A stretch of DNA of 64,000 nucleotides from Faecalicatena faecalis (GCF_012524165.2 NZ_JABACJ020000001.1:434001-498000), one strand, 5' to 3'; shown: positions 8,547-18,127, numbered from the stretch's first letter. Notes: a model not told the origin generated them from the letters alone. Made by a program: numbers and translations.

Positions 8547-9023
8547 TTGAGCCAGAAAGAAGTCAAAAAGCTCCGTACCATGGGGAAGGTCATGTTTGTA
8601 CTTTACATTTTCTTCCTCCTGTATTTCCTGATATTTTCAGACTGGTACGGGCGCACCGGTGTCTCATCGGAGTATCGGTATAATCTAGTACTATTTAAAG
8701 AGATAAAGAGATTCATAGAATACCGGGAAGAATTGGGAGCCTTCGCGGTATTCACTAATTTATTCGGGAATATTCTGATATTTGTGCCATACGGGTTTTT
8801 TATCTCCATGGCGAGCAGGGCCAGGGGATTTTTTATGACACTATTTTACAGCTTTGGTTTAAGCCTCTGCGTGGAGGTGTTCCAGATCATGACAAAGGTA
8901 GGGAGCTTTGATGTGGATGACCTTCTATTAAATACAGTCGGAGGCGTACTGGGGTATATTTTATTCTCAATTTGCAATATGATAAGGAGACGGCATAATG
9001 GGCGCAGGAAAAAAAGACGCTAA
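8547..9023 (+). CDS. VanZ-like membrane protein
   Basis: A 158-residue membrane protein with about four hydrophobic segments and the VanZ-type pattern: NILIFVPYGFF in the middle, a glutamate in SLCVEVFQ, and the conserved FDVDDLLLNTVGG stretch before the last helix. VanZ of Tn1546 gives low-level teicoplanin resistance; most chromosomal members have no known function. The start is TTG after a GGGG-rich site; an ATG 33 bases further is the alternative. It overlaps the next gene by 26 bases. Confidence 0.85.
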   Translation: MSQKEVKKLRTMGKVMFVLYIFFLLYFLIFSDWYGRTGVSSEYRYNLVLFKEIKRFIEYREELGAFAVFTNLFGNILIFVPYGFFISMASRARGFFMTLFYSFGLSLCVEVFQIMTKVGSFDVDDLLLNTVGGVLGYILFSICNMIRRRHNGRRKKRR

Positions 9024-9375
9024 GCAAAGGCAGAAAGAGCTTGAAAAGGAACGTAAGAAGCGCGGTTCCAGAAAATATGGACAGGCGAAGATGAAACACT
9101 CCCGTATGGGAATCTACTCCTGTGTGTATGCAGGCTGTGCCTTTGCAATGATCCTTACCTGTATCCTCATCGCATTCGTCTTGCGCGGGAATACATGGGG
9201 ATTTGTAGGCGGCATGGGAATTCTGTCGGTCGTTTTGGCGGTACTTGGAATCCGGGCATCTGTGAAAGGGATGCGGGAAAGAGATAAAAATTATATTACC
9301 TGTAAAGCAGGGCTGGCAGGAAACATCATTCTTCTGCTGGGACTGCTGACGATATTCATAGGAGGTCTAAAGTAG
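8998..9375 (+). CDS. Small membrane protein of unknown function (DUF6142-like)
   Basis: 125 residues: a very basic, Lys/Arg/Gln-rich cytoplasmic N-terminus (about residues 1-36), then three hydrophobic segments (about 40-62, 68-85 and 102-122) separated by short charged loops. The start overlaps the VanZ-like gene and the stop TAG abuts the ATG of the next gene, so the three are probably co-translated. The DUF6142 label is from memory and unverified. No catalytic motif is visible. Confidence 0.65.
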   Translation: MGAGKKDAKQRQKELEKERKKRGSRKYGQAKMKHSRMGIYSCVYAGCAFAMILTCILIAFVLRGNTWGFVGGMGILSVVLAVLGIRASVKGMRERDKNYITCKAGLAGNIILLLGLLTIFIGGLK

Positions 9376-11451
9376 ATGGCATTTCAAGAATGGCAATCAG
9401 AAAGAAATGAACAGTATCAGGAAAGGCATGAGCTTTCTGTAGACAGGATCAAGGCAATCGCAACAGAAGATACAGTGAATGAAAAGTTCCAGCCGTATTT
9501 TCAGGCGGTATCCGCCTTCTTGCTGGAATTGGAGGCAGTGCGCAGAAAGGTAGAAAATGGGCAGTGGGACCGGCTTGAATTAAAGGAGATGGAAGAGTTC
9601 AACTATGTTCTGTATGTGGACATTCTGGATGAGCATTATGATATCAGCTATGCAAATCCTGCTTTTGCTGTAAAGATGCTGGGTGAGGAACTTGGCAAGC
9701 TTCTGAGTTTTCTGTACGCAGAGATCCGTGGAGGAATCCCGTATGTGTTTGAGAACCGGATGGATTATTTGACGATTTTAAATGAACTGTTCATCGAAGT
9801 CTACAACTGTTTTGAGGCAGAACCCGTTCCAGAATACCGGAGCCTGAAAGAGATTGTCTATTGGTATGCCAGTGATTACTGCGATGTGTTCCTGGCAGAC
9901 CGAATCGAGGAACAGCTCTATCCAGAGGATTCCTTTGCTGCAGAGCTGATTCTGAATGCAGATTTGGAGGATGACAGATATCTGTATCGTTTTGGAGAGT
10001 TCATCACACAGAATGAACTGCATACGGCAAGGCATTTAAGAAGCCTGCCAAATGAGACGATTCGAAAGATGGCGGATGTCTATACAGAGGGTTACCGGAT
10101 TGGTTTCATCAATACGGGAAAGGACCTGTCAAGGAAGTCGGTCGTCAACATCCGCTACTGTCTTGGTTTTGAAAGGGTAGTAAGGGTGGCGATTGAGAAT
10201 TTTGAAAAGATGGGACTAAAGCCGGTGATCTACCGTGCAGCCTCCAGTGTCATTACAAAAAGAGAGCAGTTCAAGGTCGGATATTATGGTGCCATTGCCA
10301 ATAAGCAGTATGAATACGATCACCGTTCGGACCAGTCGCTGTTCATGGACAAACGTTATATTGAGCGGAAGCTGGATGTGCTGAAAAATGTATATGAGAA
10401 AAATAAAGAACAGGCTGCACAGTTTGCGGGTCCGGCCGTGATGGAAATTTTCGGGGAAAAGCCATTTTCGCCGGAGGCGAAACCAGAGGCACCGACATAC
10501 AGCGATGCCCAGCGTTCTCTGTCATTGCTCTATGACAGCAGATCAGGGCAGCTCACGAATCAGTATATCAAAGGTGAGGAGCGCAGCTTCACGATCATTG
10601 CCTATCCGGTGCCGGAGATCGGGGATGATTATGCGGCTATTTTTGACGAGGTGATCCGCATCAATACGCTGGATGCAAAGCTTTATGAGAAGGTCCAGCA
10701 GACTCTGATCGATGCCCTGGATCAGGGAGAATATGTGCATATTCTTGGAAAGGGAGAGAACCAGACGGATCTAAAGGTCCAGCTATACCATTTGGAGAAC
10801 CCCAAGAAGGAGACGATCTTCGAGAACTGTGTTGCAGATGTGAACATTCCGGTGGGAGAAGTATTTACCTCACCTGTCCTGGAAGGGACAAATGGTGTGC
10901 TGCATGTGAGCCGGGTCTATCTCAATGAACTACAGTATCAAAATTTAAAGATCGTGTTCAAAGATGGGATGATCGAGGATTATACCTGTTCCAATTTCGG
11001 GCAGGAAGAGGAGAACCGGAAGTATATCTATGAAAATGTGCTTCATAACCATAAGACACTGCCGCTCGGTGAGTTTGCGATCGGTACGAACACAACGGCT
11101 TATGTGGCTGCAAAAAAATATGGCATTGAGGATAAGATGCCAATCCTGATCGCAGAGAAGATGGGACCTCATTTTGCAGTGGGCGACACTTGCTACAGTT
11201 GGAGCGAGGACATCAAAGTTTATAATCCAAACGGGAAAGAAATCGTGGCGAAGGACAATTCGGTGTCGATTCTGCGCAAAGAAGATGTGGCAAAAGCATA
11301 CTTCCAATGCCATACAGATATAACCATACCTTATGAAGAGTTAGAAGAAATAAGTGTAGTGACAAAAGAGGGAAAAAATATTATACTATTGAAGGACGGA
11401 AGGTTCGTATTAGAGGGTACCGAAGCCCTGAATGAACCATTCCATGAATAG
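9376..11451 (+). CDS. M29-like metallo-aminopeptidase with long N-terminal extension
   Basis: 691 residues. The C-terminal half (about 420-660) matches the pattern of M29 (thermophilic aminopeptidase) enzymes, which use two metal ions to release N-terminal residues: NIPVGEVFTSP gives Glu495, LGEFAIGTN gives Glu566, KMGPHFAVG gives His599 with Tyr607 downstream, and CHTDITIP gives His646 and Asp648. These correspond in order and spacing to the metal and catalytic residues of that family. M29 proteins are usually about 400 residues; here some 300 extra, acidic and Tyr-rich residues precede, with no domain I recognise. No signal peptide is visible, so it is probably cytosolic. The start directly abuts the preceding stop. 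Confidence 0.72.
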   Translation: MAFQEWQSERNEQYQERHELSVDRIKAIATEDTVNEKFQPYFQAVSAFLLELEAVRRKVENGQWDRLELKEMEEFNYVLYVDILDEHYDISYANPAFAVKMLGEELGKLLSFLYAEIRGGIPYVFENRMDYLTILNELFIEVYNCFEAEPVPEYRSLKEIVYWYASDYCDVFLADRIEEQLYPEDSFAAELILNADLEDDRYLYRFGEFITQNELHTARHLRSLPNETIRKMADVYTEGYRIGFINTGKDLSRKSVVNIRYCLGFERVVRVAIENFEKMGLKPVIYRAASSVITKREQFKVGYYGAIANKQYEYDHRSDQSLFMDKRYIERKLDVLKNVYEKNKEQAAQFAGPAVMEIFGEKPFSPEAKPEAPTYSDAQRSLSLLYDSRSGQLTNQYIKGEERSFTIIAYPVPEIGDDYAAIFDEVIRINTLDAKLYEKVQQTLIDALDQGEYVHILGKGENQTDLKVQLYHLENPKKETIFENCVADVNIPVGEVFTSPVLEGTNGVLHVSRVYLNELQYQNLKIVFKDGMIEDYTCSNFGQEEENRKYIYENVLHNHKTLPLGEFAIGTNTTAYVAAKKYGIEDKMPILIAEKMGPHFAVGDTCYSWSEDIKVYNPNGKEIVAKDNSVSILRKEDVAKAYFQCHTDITIPYEELEEISVVTKEGKNIILLKDGRFVLEGTEALNEPFHE

Positions 11452-11478
11452 CTGAAATGTAACGAACACTCAAAGGAA

Positions 11479-11510
11479 GTAGCAAAGCGGATTCCAAATA
11501 TCCGCTTTGA
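11479..11510. repeat. Hairpin motif GTAGCAAAG..CTTTGA, copy 1
   Basis: A perfect 10-pair stem (11483-11492 with 11500-11509) with a seven-base loop lies 28 bases after the M29-like gene. A 32-base relative at 31229-31260 matches at 26 positions, and most stem differences keep pairing through G-T. No T-run follows, so it is not an obvious terminator. It also forms most of the leader of purE, where no clear promoter or purine riboswitch is seen. Confidence 0.5.
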
Positions 11511-11542
11511 CTGATTTACGAAATGAGAAAGGTGGATAAAAC

Positions 11543-12055
11543 ATGCCAAGAGTAGGAATTGTAATGGGAAGCGACTCTGACCTTAAGGTTATGAGCAAAG
11601 CTGCAAGCATGCTGGAGAAACTGGGAATCGATTATGAGATGACAATCATCTCAGCACACCGCGAGCCGGATGTATTTTTCGAGTGGGCAAAAGCTGCAGA
11701 AGGAAAAGGAATCAAGGTAATCATCGCCGGGGCAGGTATGGCAGCTCATCTGCCGGGAATGTGTGCAGCATTGTTCCCGATGCCGGTCGTAGGCGTTCCG
11801 ATGTCAGGAAAGAACCTGGCAGGAGAAGATGCACTATTTTCAATCGTTCAGATGCCGCCTGGAATCCCGGTAGCAACAGTTGCAATCGACGGTGGTATGA
11901 ATGCTGCGATCCTGGCTGCAAAGATTCTTGCGACCTCTGATGCAGAGCTGTTAGAAAAATTAAAAGCATACTCTGTTGAGATGAAAGAGACCGTTCAGGG
12001 CAAAGCAGCAAAATTAGAGGAAATCGGATACGAAGCTTATCTTGCACAGAAATAA
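11543..12055 (+). CDS. purE: N5-carboxyaminoimidazole ribonucleotide mutase
   Basis: 170-residue PurE, which makes CAIR in purine synthesis. The N-terminal GIVMGSDSD motif and the SAHR motif (ISAHREPD) that bind the substrate are both present, followed by the glycine-rich [10 protein letters not shown]. It is the first of four same-strand purine genes. No purK is adjacent, so whether the enzyme uses N5-CAIR or AIR plus CO2 is not decided by the context. Confidence 0.95.
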   Translation: MPRVGIVMGSDSDLKVMSKAASMLEKLGIDYEMTIISAHREPDVFFEWAKAAEGKGIKVIIAGAGMAAHLPGMCAALFPMPVVGVPMSGKNLAGEDALFSIVQMPPGIPVATVAIDGGMNAAILAAKILATSDAELLEKLKAYSVEMKETVQGKAAKLEEIGYEAYLAQK

Positions 12056-12075
12056 GATTAGATTGGAGAATAGGT

Positions 12076-13101
12076 ATGGATTATAAGAACGCAGGCGTTG
12101 ATATTGAAGCAGGTTATAAATCAGTAGAACTGATGAAGAAGCATGTACAGGAGACTATGAGACCGGAGGTGCTGACGAATCTGGGCGGATTCTCAGGAGC
12201 ATTCTCCATGGAGAAGTTCAAAGGGATGGAGAAACCAACTCTTGTATCCGGTACAGATGGTGTGGGTACAAAGTTAAAGCTGGCATTCATCCTAGACAAG
12301 CACGATACGATCGGTATTGACTGTGTAGCTATGTGTGTGAATGATATCGCATGTGCAGGCGGAGAGCCTTTATTCTTCCTTGATTACATTGCATGTGGAA
12401 AGAATGAGCCGGAGAAGATCGCGACGATCGTAAGCGGTGTCGCAGATGGATGTAAGCAGTCTAACGCAGCTCTGATCGGCGGGGAGACAGCAGAGATGCC
12501 GGGCTTCTATCCGGTGGATGAGTATGACCTTGCCGGATTTGCAGTCGGTGTAGTGGATGAAAAAGACCTGATTACAGGAAAAGACTTAAAAGCCGGAGAT
12601 GTGTTGATCGGTATGGCTTCTTCTGGTGTACACAGCAATGGATTCTCTCTCGTCAGAAAAGTATTCAATATGAAGAGAGAAGCTCTTGATACATATTATG
12701 ACAGTCTGGGATGCACTTTGGGCGAAGCACTTCTGGCACCGACGAAGATCTATGTGAAGGCTCTTCGCAGCGTGAAGGAAGCAGGTGTTACCATCAAAGC
12801 CTGCAGCCATATCACAGGCGGCGGATTCTATGAGAACGTACCACGTATGCTCAAAGACGGCACTCGTGCAGTGATTAAAAAAGACAGCTACCCGATTCCT
12901 CCGATTTTCAAGATGTTATCTGTAGACGGAGATATTGAGGAGCAGATGATGTACAACACATTTAACATGGGACTCGGAATGATCCTTGCAGTAGATGAAG
13001 CTGACGTCGAGAAGACCATGGCTGCAATTAAAGAAGCTGGTGAGGAACCATACGTAGTTGGACAGATTGAAGAGGGTGAAAAAGGAGTAACCTTATGCTA
13101 A
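12076..13101 (+). CDS. purM: Phosphoribosylformylglycinamidine cyclo-ligase (AIR synthetase)
   Basis: ATP-dependent closure of the imidazole ring to give AIR. The 341-residue length and the conserved segments [23 protein letters not shown] and [11 protein letters not shown] are typical of PurM. It begins 20 bases after purE and overlaps purN by seven bases, which points to translational coupling. Confidence 0.96.
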   Translation: MDYKNAGVDIEAGYKSVELMKKHVQETMRPEVLTNLGGFSGAFSMEKFKGMEKPTLVSGTDGVGTKLKLAFILDKHDTIGIDCVAMCVNDIACAGGEPLFFLDYIACGKNEPEKIATIVSGVADGCKQSNAALIGGETAEMPGFYPVDEYDLAGFAVGVVDEKDLITGKDLKAGDVLIGMASSGVHSNGFSLVRKVFNMKREALDTYYDSLGCTLGEALLAPTKIYVKALRSVKEAGVTIKACSHITGGGFYENVPRMLKDGTRAVIKKDSYPIPPIFKMLSVDGDIEEQMMYNTFNMGLGMILAVDEADVEKTMAAIKEAGEEPYVVGQIEEGEKGVTLC

Positions 13102-13721
13102 GAATAGTTGTTCTTGTCTCTGGAGGAGGCACGAATCTACAGGCAATTATCGACGGAGTAAAGGACGGGATTATTTCCAATACTGAGATTGCAGGGGTCA
13201 TCAGCAATAATCGGAACGCCTATGCTCTGAAACGGGCAGAGGAACATGGGATTCCAAGCTTATGCGTATCACCGAAGGAATTTGAGTCCAGGGAGATCTT
13301 CAATGAAAAGTTTTTGGAGGCTGTGAATGCCTATGAGCCGGATCTGATTGTTCTGGCAGGATTCCTGGTCGTGATTCCTCCGGCTATGATCGAGAAGTAT
13401 AGGAACCGCATGATCAACATCCATCCGTCTTTGATTCCATCTTTTTGCGGAAAAGGATATTATGGGTTGAAGGTGCACGAGGCAGCTCTTGCACGCGGTG
13501 TAAAGGTGGCTGGCGCTACCGTTCATTTTGTGGATGAAGGGACAGACACAGGACCGATTATCTTACAAAAAGCAGTGGAAGTGGAAGACGGGGATACACC
13601 GGAGGTCTTACAGCGCAGAGTCATGGAACAGGCAGAGTGGAAGATTCTGCCGAGAGCCATTGATTTGATCGCCAACGGGAAAGTTATGGTGGAAGACGGA
13701 AAAGTGAAAATGATACAGTAA
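13095..13721 (+). CDS. purN: Phosphoribosylglycinamide formyltransferase
   Basis: Transfers formyl from 10-formyltetrahydrofolate to GAR. The 208 residues carry the catalytic Asn-His pair in [11 protein letters not shown] (Asn108, His110) and the later Asp in EGTDTGPI (Asp151). The N-terminal [11 protein letters not shown] phosphate-binding loop is complete. Its start lies within the end of purM. Confidence 0.95.
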   Translation: MLRIVVLVSGGGTNLQAIIDGVKDGIISNTEIAGVISNNRNAYALKRAEEHGIPSLCVSPKEFESREIFNEKFLEAVNAYEPDLIVLAGFLVVIPPAMIEKYRNRMINIHPSLIPSFCGKGYYGLKVHEAALARGVKVAGATVHFVDEGTDTGPIILQKAVEVEDGDTPEVLQRRVMEQAEWKILPRAIDLIANGKVMVEDGKVKMIQ

Positions 13722-13744
13722 ACAGTAGATAAGAGGAGGCTGCC

Positions 13745-15016
13745 ATGAAGGTATTAATTGTAGGAAGCGGCGGAAGAGAGCATGCAATTGCAGAGAGCGC
13801 TGCAAAAAGTAACAAGGTCGAGAAGATGTATTGTGCACCAGGGAATGCAGGAATCGCAGAATATGCAGAATGCGTAGATATCGGGGCAATGGAGTTTGAG
13901 AAACTGGTTACTTTTGCAAAGGAGAAAGAAATAGATCTTGTGATTGTAGGCATGGATGATCCCTTAGTAGGAGGTCTGGTCGATGAGATGGAGGCCGCTG
14001 GTATCCGTACCTTCGGACCGCGCAAGAATGCGGCAATCCTGGAAGGCTCTAAGGCATTTTCCAAAGATCTGATGAAAAAATACAATATACCGACAGCAGG
14101 CTATGAGAATTTTACAGATCCTGAGGCTGCACTTGCATATCTGGAGACAGCAAAGTTCCCGATCGTGTTAAAGGCTGACGGTCTGGCTCTTGGAAAGGGC
14201 GTGCTGATCTGCAATACCCTTGAGGAGGCTAAGGAAGGCGTGAAGACCATCATGCTGGACAAGAAGTTCGGCAGCGCGGGAAATGAGATGGTCATTGAAG
14301 AATTCATGACCGGGCGAGAGGTCTCTGTTCTTTCCTTCGTAGATGGTAAGACAATCAAGACTATGACCTCTGCACAGGACCACAAGCGTGCCGGAGACGG
14401 GGATACTGGATTGAATACTGGTGGTATGGGAACCTTTTCCCCGAGCCCATTCTATACAAATGAAGTGGAAGAGTTCTGCAACAAATATGTATATCAGGCA
14501 ACTGTAGATGCTATGGCTTCGGAAGGCAGAGAGTTCAAGGGAATCATCTTCTTTGGATTGATGCTGACAGAAGAGGGACCGAAGGTCCTGGAATACAATG
14601 CACGTTTTGGTGATCCAGAGGCCCAGGTCGTACTGCCTCGTATGAAGAATGATCTGATCGAAGTCGTGGAGGCATGTATCGATGGAACACTGGATCAGGT
14701 AGACCTTCAATTTGAGGACAATGCGGCTGTCTGTGTCGTGCTGGCATCAGAGGGTTATCCGGTGAAGTATGAGAAGGGATTCCCGATCAGCGGACTGGAA
14801 GAGTTCAAGAAGCATGAAGGGTACTACTGCTTCCATGCGGGAACGAAGTTCGACGGCGACCAGATCGTGACCAATGGGGGACGCGTGCTGGGCGTGACTG
14901 CGAAGGGGAAAGACCTCAAAGAGGCACGGGCAAATGCCTATGCAGCGACCGAATGGGTGAAATTCGAGAATAAATACATGAGGCACGATATCGGGAAGGC
15001 GATTGATGAAGCATAA
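13745..15016 (+). CDS. purD: Phosphoribosylamine-glycine ligase (GAR synthetase)
   Basis: ATP-grasp enzyme that joins glycine to phosphoribosylamine. The N-terminal GSGGREHA signature, the ATP-grasp lysine region KADGLALGKGV and the C-terminal metal-site motif EYNARFGDPEAQ are all visible; 423 residues is the usual monofunctional size. GAGGAGG precedes the ATG. It closes the purine run; a large palindromic element begins 21 bases after the stop. Confidence 0.96.
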   Translation: MKVLIVGSGGREHAIAESAAKSNKVEKMYCAPGNAGIAEYAECVDIGAMEFEKLVTFAKEKEIDLVIVGMDDPLVGGLVDEMEAAGIRTFGPRKNAAILEGSKAFSKDLMKKYNIPTAGYENFTDPEAALAYLETAKFPIVLKADGLALGKGVLICNTLEEAKEGVKTIMLDKKFGSAGNEMVIEEFMTGREVSVLSFVDGKTIKTMTSAQDHKRAGDGDTGLNTGGMGTFSPSPFYTNEVEEFCNKYVYQATVDAMASEGREFKGIIFFGLMLTEEGPKVLEYNARFGDPEAQVVLPRMKNDLIEVVEACIDGTLDQVDLQFEDNAAVCVVLASEGYPVKYEKGFPISGLEEFKKHEGYYCFHAGTKFDGDQIVTNGGRVLGVTAKGKDLKEARANAYAATEWVKFENKYMRHDIGKAIDEA

Positions 15017-15037
15017 ACGCGTTTCGTTTGTTGGGGC

Positions 15038-15342
15038 GCTGAGAAGAATGCAGGATGAAGTTCCCGTCAGGGCTTCGGATGTTGTTTCGAAAACCGTACC
15101 GTTTGCTTACAAGCTGTAAAAGATAAAATGAGAAAAAGTGAGGCACCAGCCTATATGCGGAGAAATCTTGATGATTTCTCCGCAAGTAGGCTGCAGAATT
15201 ACGCCGTTGTGCGGCGAATTCTGTCCTCGCTTTTTCTCATTTTTTCTTTAACATCTTGTAGCGCTCACTTTCAGGCTTTCGAAACAACATCCGAAGCTCT
15301 GGCGTGACCTTCATCCCGCATTCTTCTCAGCTAGGTGCATCA
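15038..15342. other. Large Y-shaped palindromic element, copy 1
   Basis: The intergenic space between the convergent purD and araC-type genes is dominated by a nested palindrome. Outer arms 15038-15092 and 15277-15331 match at 50 of 55 positions. After an internal loop, inner arms 15109-15143 and 15225-15259 match at 31 of 35. The tip holds two directly adjoining hairpins: 15147-15193 (a 12-pair upper stem, loop TTGAT) and 15194-15223 (12 pairs with one bulge, loop TTGTG). GGTGCATCA follows two bases beyond the right arm (15334-15342). There is no open reading frame or transposase. A second element with the same topology is at 49100-49366. From 15343 to 15517 I see nothing but G-rich sequence. 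Confidence 0.85.
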
Positions 15343-15517
15343 AAAGGGGACGGATTATGCTTATCAGGGAAGTGATGGTTGAAAGGGGATAGGAATGGAT
15401 ATGGGGGAAGTTTGGGGATAGGGGGGCTTTTAGGGGGAGAATGGCTGATAGTGCAGAGGCAGCGCCAGGATGGCGGCTGCCTTTGGGGAGGGTGATGGAA
15501 AAGTGCGGGAAGAGGAA

Positions 15518-16372
15518 TCAGGAGTTTCCGGCGGCACGGTATTTGCTGGGGGCAGCCCCGAAGTGTTTTTTGAAGAGTTTACTGAAATGATAGGCGTCTT
15601 CATAGCCGACCATGGAGGCGATGGCCTGGATGCTTAGGTCGGGGGAGGATTCCATGAGGTCGCGGGCTTTTTCCATGCGCAGCTCGATCAGGTAGTTGAT
15701 GGGGGTGTCTCCGGTCTCGGCCTTGAAGATCTTGGAGAGATAAAAGGTACTTAAGTACATGTTTTTGGCAATCTGATCGAGAGATATTTTTTCGTGATAG
15801 TGTTCGTTGAAGTAGCGGATCATTTGTTTTACTACGTATTTTTTATTTGGTGATTCGAAGATGCAGCCGTCGGATTCTTCTATGGTTTCCTGCTGGTCTC
15901 TAAGCAGGAGGAGAATGAGCTGGATCAGGTAAGCCTTCAGCATGAAGTAGCGGCCGGGGCGGCAGGTATGAAATTCTTTCCCCATGGCGGAGCAGAGGTG
16001 GAAGACCTCCTGACGCATGCCGTCTTTCATGGATAGGACTACATTCCCGTTGGGCAGAGGCAGTGTGTTAGGCGGCAGATTCCGGATGTTGATATCGGTA
16101 AAGCCTATGTAGTATTCTGTGGTGCAGTATTGAGGACAGGTCACCAGACTCTGGTGGCAGGTCCCTGGATTGAGGATCACAAGGTCTCCGGCTTTCAGGG
16201 GATATTCTTTTCCATCGATATAATAAGTCCCATACCCTTTGGTGACCACGGAAATCTCCAGATGTTCATGGCAATGATAATTATCTTCTGTCTCTGTGCG
16301 TTTTAGATTACAGATAAACAAAAAAGTAGGATTTAGGTCGTCATAGGTCAGGTCGTATTCTTGTCTATACAT
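15518..16372 (-). CDS. AraC-family transcriptional regulator with cupin N-terminus
   Basis: 284 residues. Residues about 15-110 form a cupin-like ligand domain, with the histidine-rich start YHCHEHLEI and the AGDLVILNPG turn. Residues about 185-280 carry two helix-turn-helix units typical of AraC proteins (first around ISLDQIAKNMYLSTFYLSKIF, second around LSIQAIASMVGYEDAYHFSK). GGAGGT precedes the ATG on the minus strand. It is divergent from the MATE exporter, with 370 bases between, so regulation of that exporter is plausible but not shown. Ligands of such cupin AraC proteins are often sugars. Confidence 0.9.
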   Translation of the reverse strand: MYRQEYDLTYDDLNPTFLFICNLKRTETEDNYHCHEHLEISVVTKGYGTYYIDGKEYPLKAGDLVILNPGTCHQSLVTCPQYCTTEYYIGFTDINIRNLPPNTLPLPNGNVVLSMKDGMRQEVFHLCSAMGKEFHTCRPGRYFMLKAYLIQLILLLLRDQQETIEESDGCIFESPNKKYVVKQMIRYFNEHYHEKISLDQIAKNMYLSTFYLSKIFKAETGDTPINYLIELRMEKARDLMESSPDLSIQAIASMVGYEDAYHFSKLFKKHFGAAPSKYRAAGNS

Positions 16373-16607
16373 AGTGTCACCTCCATGAAATAGGAATCTG
16401 GACCGCAGTCCTGGCAGAAGGTCTGCGAATCTGCTGTCGATTGCGTGTATAAGGAATTATACTCCTGAAATGGTGGAAAATTCAATGAAAATATGTGTTT
16501 GCTGTGGAAAATAATTCACGGTGGTCTTTGATGTAAGATTCTATCGTTTATACAAAATACTACATCTAAAGTACAACATATTACATTCTGATTTTCAAAA
16601 GAACGAT

Positions 16608-16613
16608 TATAAT
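16608..16613 (+). promoter_or_regulatory. Possible -10 box for the MATE gene
   Basis: A consensus TATAAT stands in the 370-base divergent region, about 130 bases before the MATE start. The -35 region is poor (TTCTGA at 16586-16591), which would fit activator dependence, for example on the divergent AraC protein. Nothing else recognisable is present between 16373 and 16744. Confidence 0.35.
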
Positions 16614-16744
16614 AGAACGTGCTTATCAGAAAGGAAGCTTCATTGAGAGTGCAGCAGGATGGGAATTTATCTCTGTTCTGGTCTGTATTTTGGAGTGTGA
16701 TTTGAAAGTGGTAATTAAATTTAAGAAGCAGGAGGTAACAAGAC

Positions 16745-18118
16745 ATGACGAAGAAAATGACAGAAGGCAGTCCGGCGAAATTGATTGTGATGTTTACGAT
16801 TCCCCTATTGATCGGGAATATTTTTCAACAGCTATATAGCATGGTCGACACTTTGATCGTAGGAAGGACGCTGGGTGTGCATGCCCTGGCAGCAGTAGGC
16901 TGTACCGGGAGCATCAGCTTTTTGATATTAGGATTTGCAATGGGGGTAAGTGCCGGGCTGGCAATCATCACGGCACAGCGGTTCGGAGCGAAAGATGAGG
17001 TAGGAGTCAGAAGGAGCGTAGCAGCAGGGGCATGGATCAGCCTTGGAGTTACAGCGGTCCTGACGCTGATTTCGGTACCGCTGGCGAGGAAGATTCTGGA
17101 ATTGATGCGGACACCACCGGAAATCATTGATTCCGCATATGAGTATATTGTCGTAATATTCTGGGGAATCATAGCCAGTATGCTGTTTAATTTTCTATCC
17201 AATATAATCAGGGCTTTGGGAGACAGCAGGACACCGCTATTGTTTTTGATCATAGCATGTATCCTGAATATTATCCTGGATTTTGCATTGATCCTGATTG
17301 CAAAAATGGGGGTGGCAGGGGCAGCCTGGGCTACGATTATTGCGCAAATGGCATCTGCTGTGATGTGTCTGTGGTATATTAAGAAGAAGCTGCCGATCCT
17401 TCATTTGAAAAAGGAGGACTGGAGAGTTTCCGGCTGGGATATCAGCCAGCATATAAAAGTTTCTATGCCGATGGGATTCCAGATGTCTATTATTGCAATC
17501 GGGGCCGTTGTTCTGCAGTTCGTTCTGAATGGGCTGGGATCTGTTGCGGTTGCTGCCTTTTCAGCGGCACAGAGAATCGACCAGATCGCCACACAGCCGA
17601 TGAATTCTTTTGGAACGACGATGGCGACGTATGGAGCACAGAATTACGGAGCTGGAAAGATTGATCGAATTAAGAAAGGAGTCTTCCAGTGTAGTTTGAT
17701 TTCCGTTGGTTTTAGTATTGTGATGGGAATGGTCAATATATTTGCTGGATATCAACTGGCCGGTCTGTTCGTTGGAAGTGGAGAGACTGGTGTTCAGGGC
17801 ATGGCCCAGACCTATCTTCAGATCAATGGGGCCATGTATTTTGTATTGGCGCTTTTATTCATTTTCCGTTTTACCCTGCAGGGGCTTGGAAAAGGATTTA
17901 TGCCGACAGTGGCAGGAGTCATGGAACTGGTCATGAGGACCTTTGCAGCAATTTTCCTGACATCCAGTATTGGATTTGCGGGGGCGTGCTGGGCAAGTCC
18001 TCTGGCATGGATCGGAGCGTGTATTCCGCTCGCGGGAGCTTATTTTGTAACAGTACATAAGCTGTCCAAGAGGAAGGAAGAACCACAAAGAAAGTATGAG
18101 GAGCAGACCGCCTCCTAG
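16745..18118 (+). CDS. MATE-family multidrug/toxin exporter
   Basis: 457 residues with about twelve hydrophobic segments in two similar halves, as in MATE antiporters, which export organic cations or drugs in exchange for Na+ or H+. The N-terminal PLLIGNIFQQLYSMVDTLIVG stretch, the GxxPxGFQMS pattern starting the second half and the conserved FGTTMATYGAQNYGAGK segment are characteristic. AGGAGG precedes the ATG. The gene is divergent from the AraC regulator and ends at a terminator. The substrate is unknown. Confidence 0.92.
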   Translation: MTKKMTEGSPAKLIVMFTIPLLIGNIFQQLYSMVDTLIVGRTLGVHALAAVGCTGSISFLILGFAMGVSAGLAIITAQRFGAKDEVGVRRSVAAGAWISLGVTAVLTLISVPLARKILELMRTPPEIIDSAYEYIVVIFWGIIASMLFNFLSNIIRALGDSRTPLLFLIIACILNIILDFALILIAKMGVAGAAWATIIAQMASAVMCLWYIKKKLPILHLKKEDWRVSGWDISQHIKVSMPMGFQMSIIAIGAVVLQFVLNGLGSVAVAAFSAAQRIDQIATQPMNSFGTTMATYGAQNYGAGKIDRIKKGVFQCSLISVGFSIVMGMVNIFAGYQLAGLFVGSGETGVQGMAQTYLQINGAMYFVLALLFIFRFTLQGLGKGFMPTVAGVMELVMRTFAAIFLTSSIGFAGACWASPLAWIGACIPLAGAYFVTVHKLSKRKEEPQRKYEEQTAS

Positions 18119-18127
18119 TATATGAAG

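Noticed and set aside
15038-15342. Reading the large palindrome as an insertion sequence or MITE.
   Set aside because: No transposase and no convincing target duplication is seen, and the second element shares structure but not arm sequence, unlike copies of one transposon.
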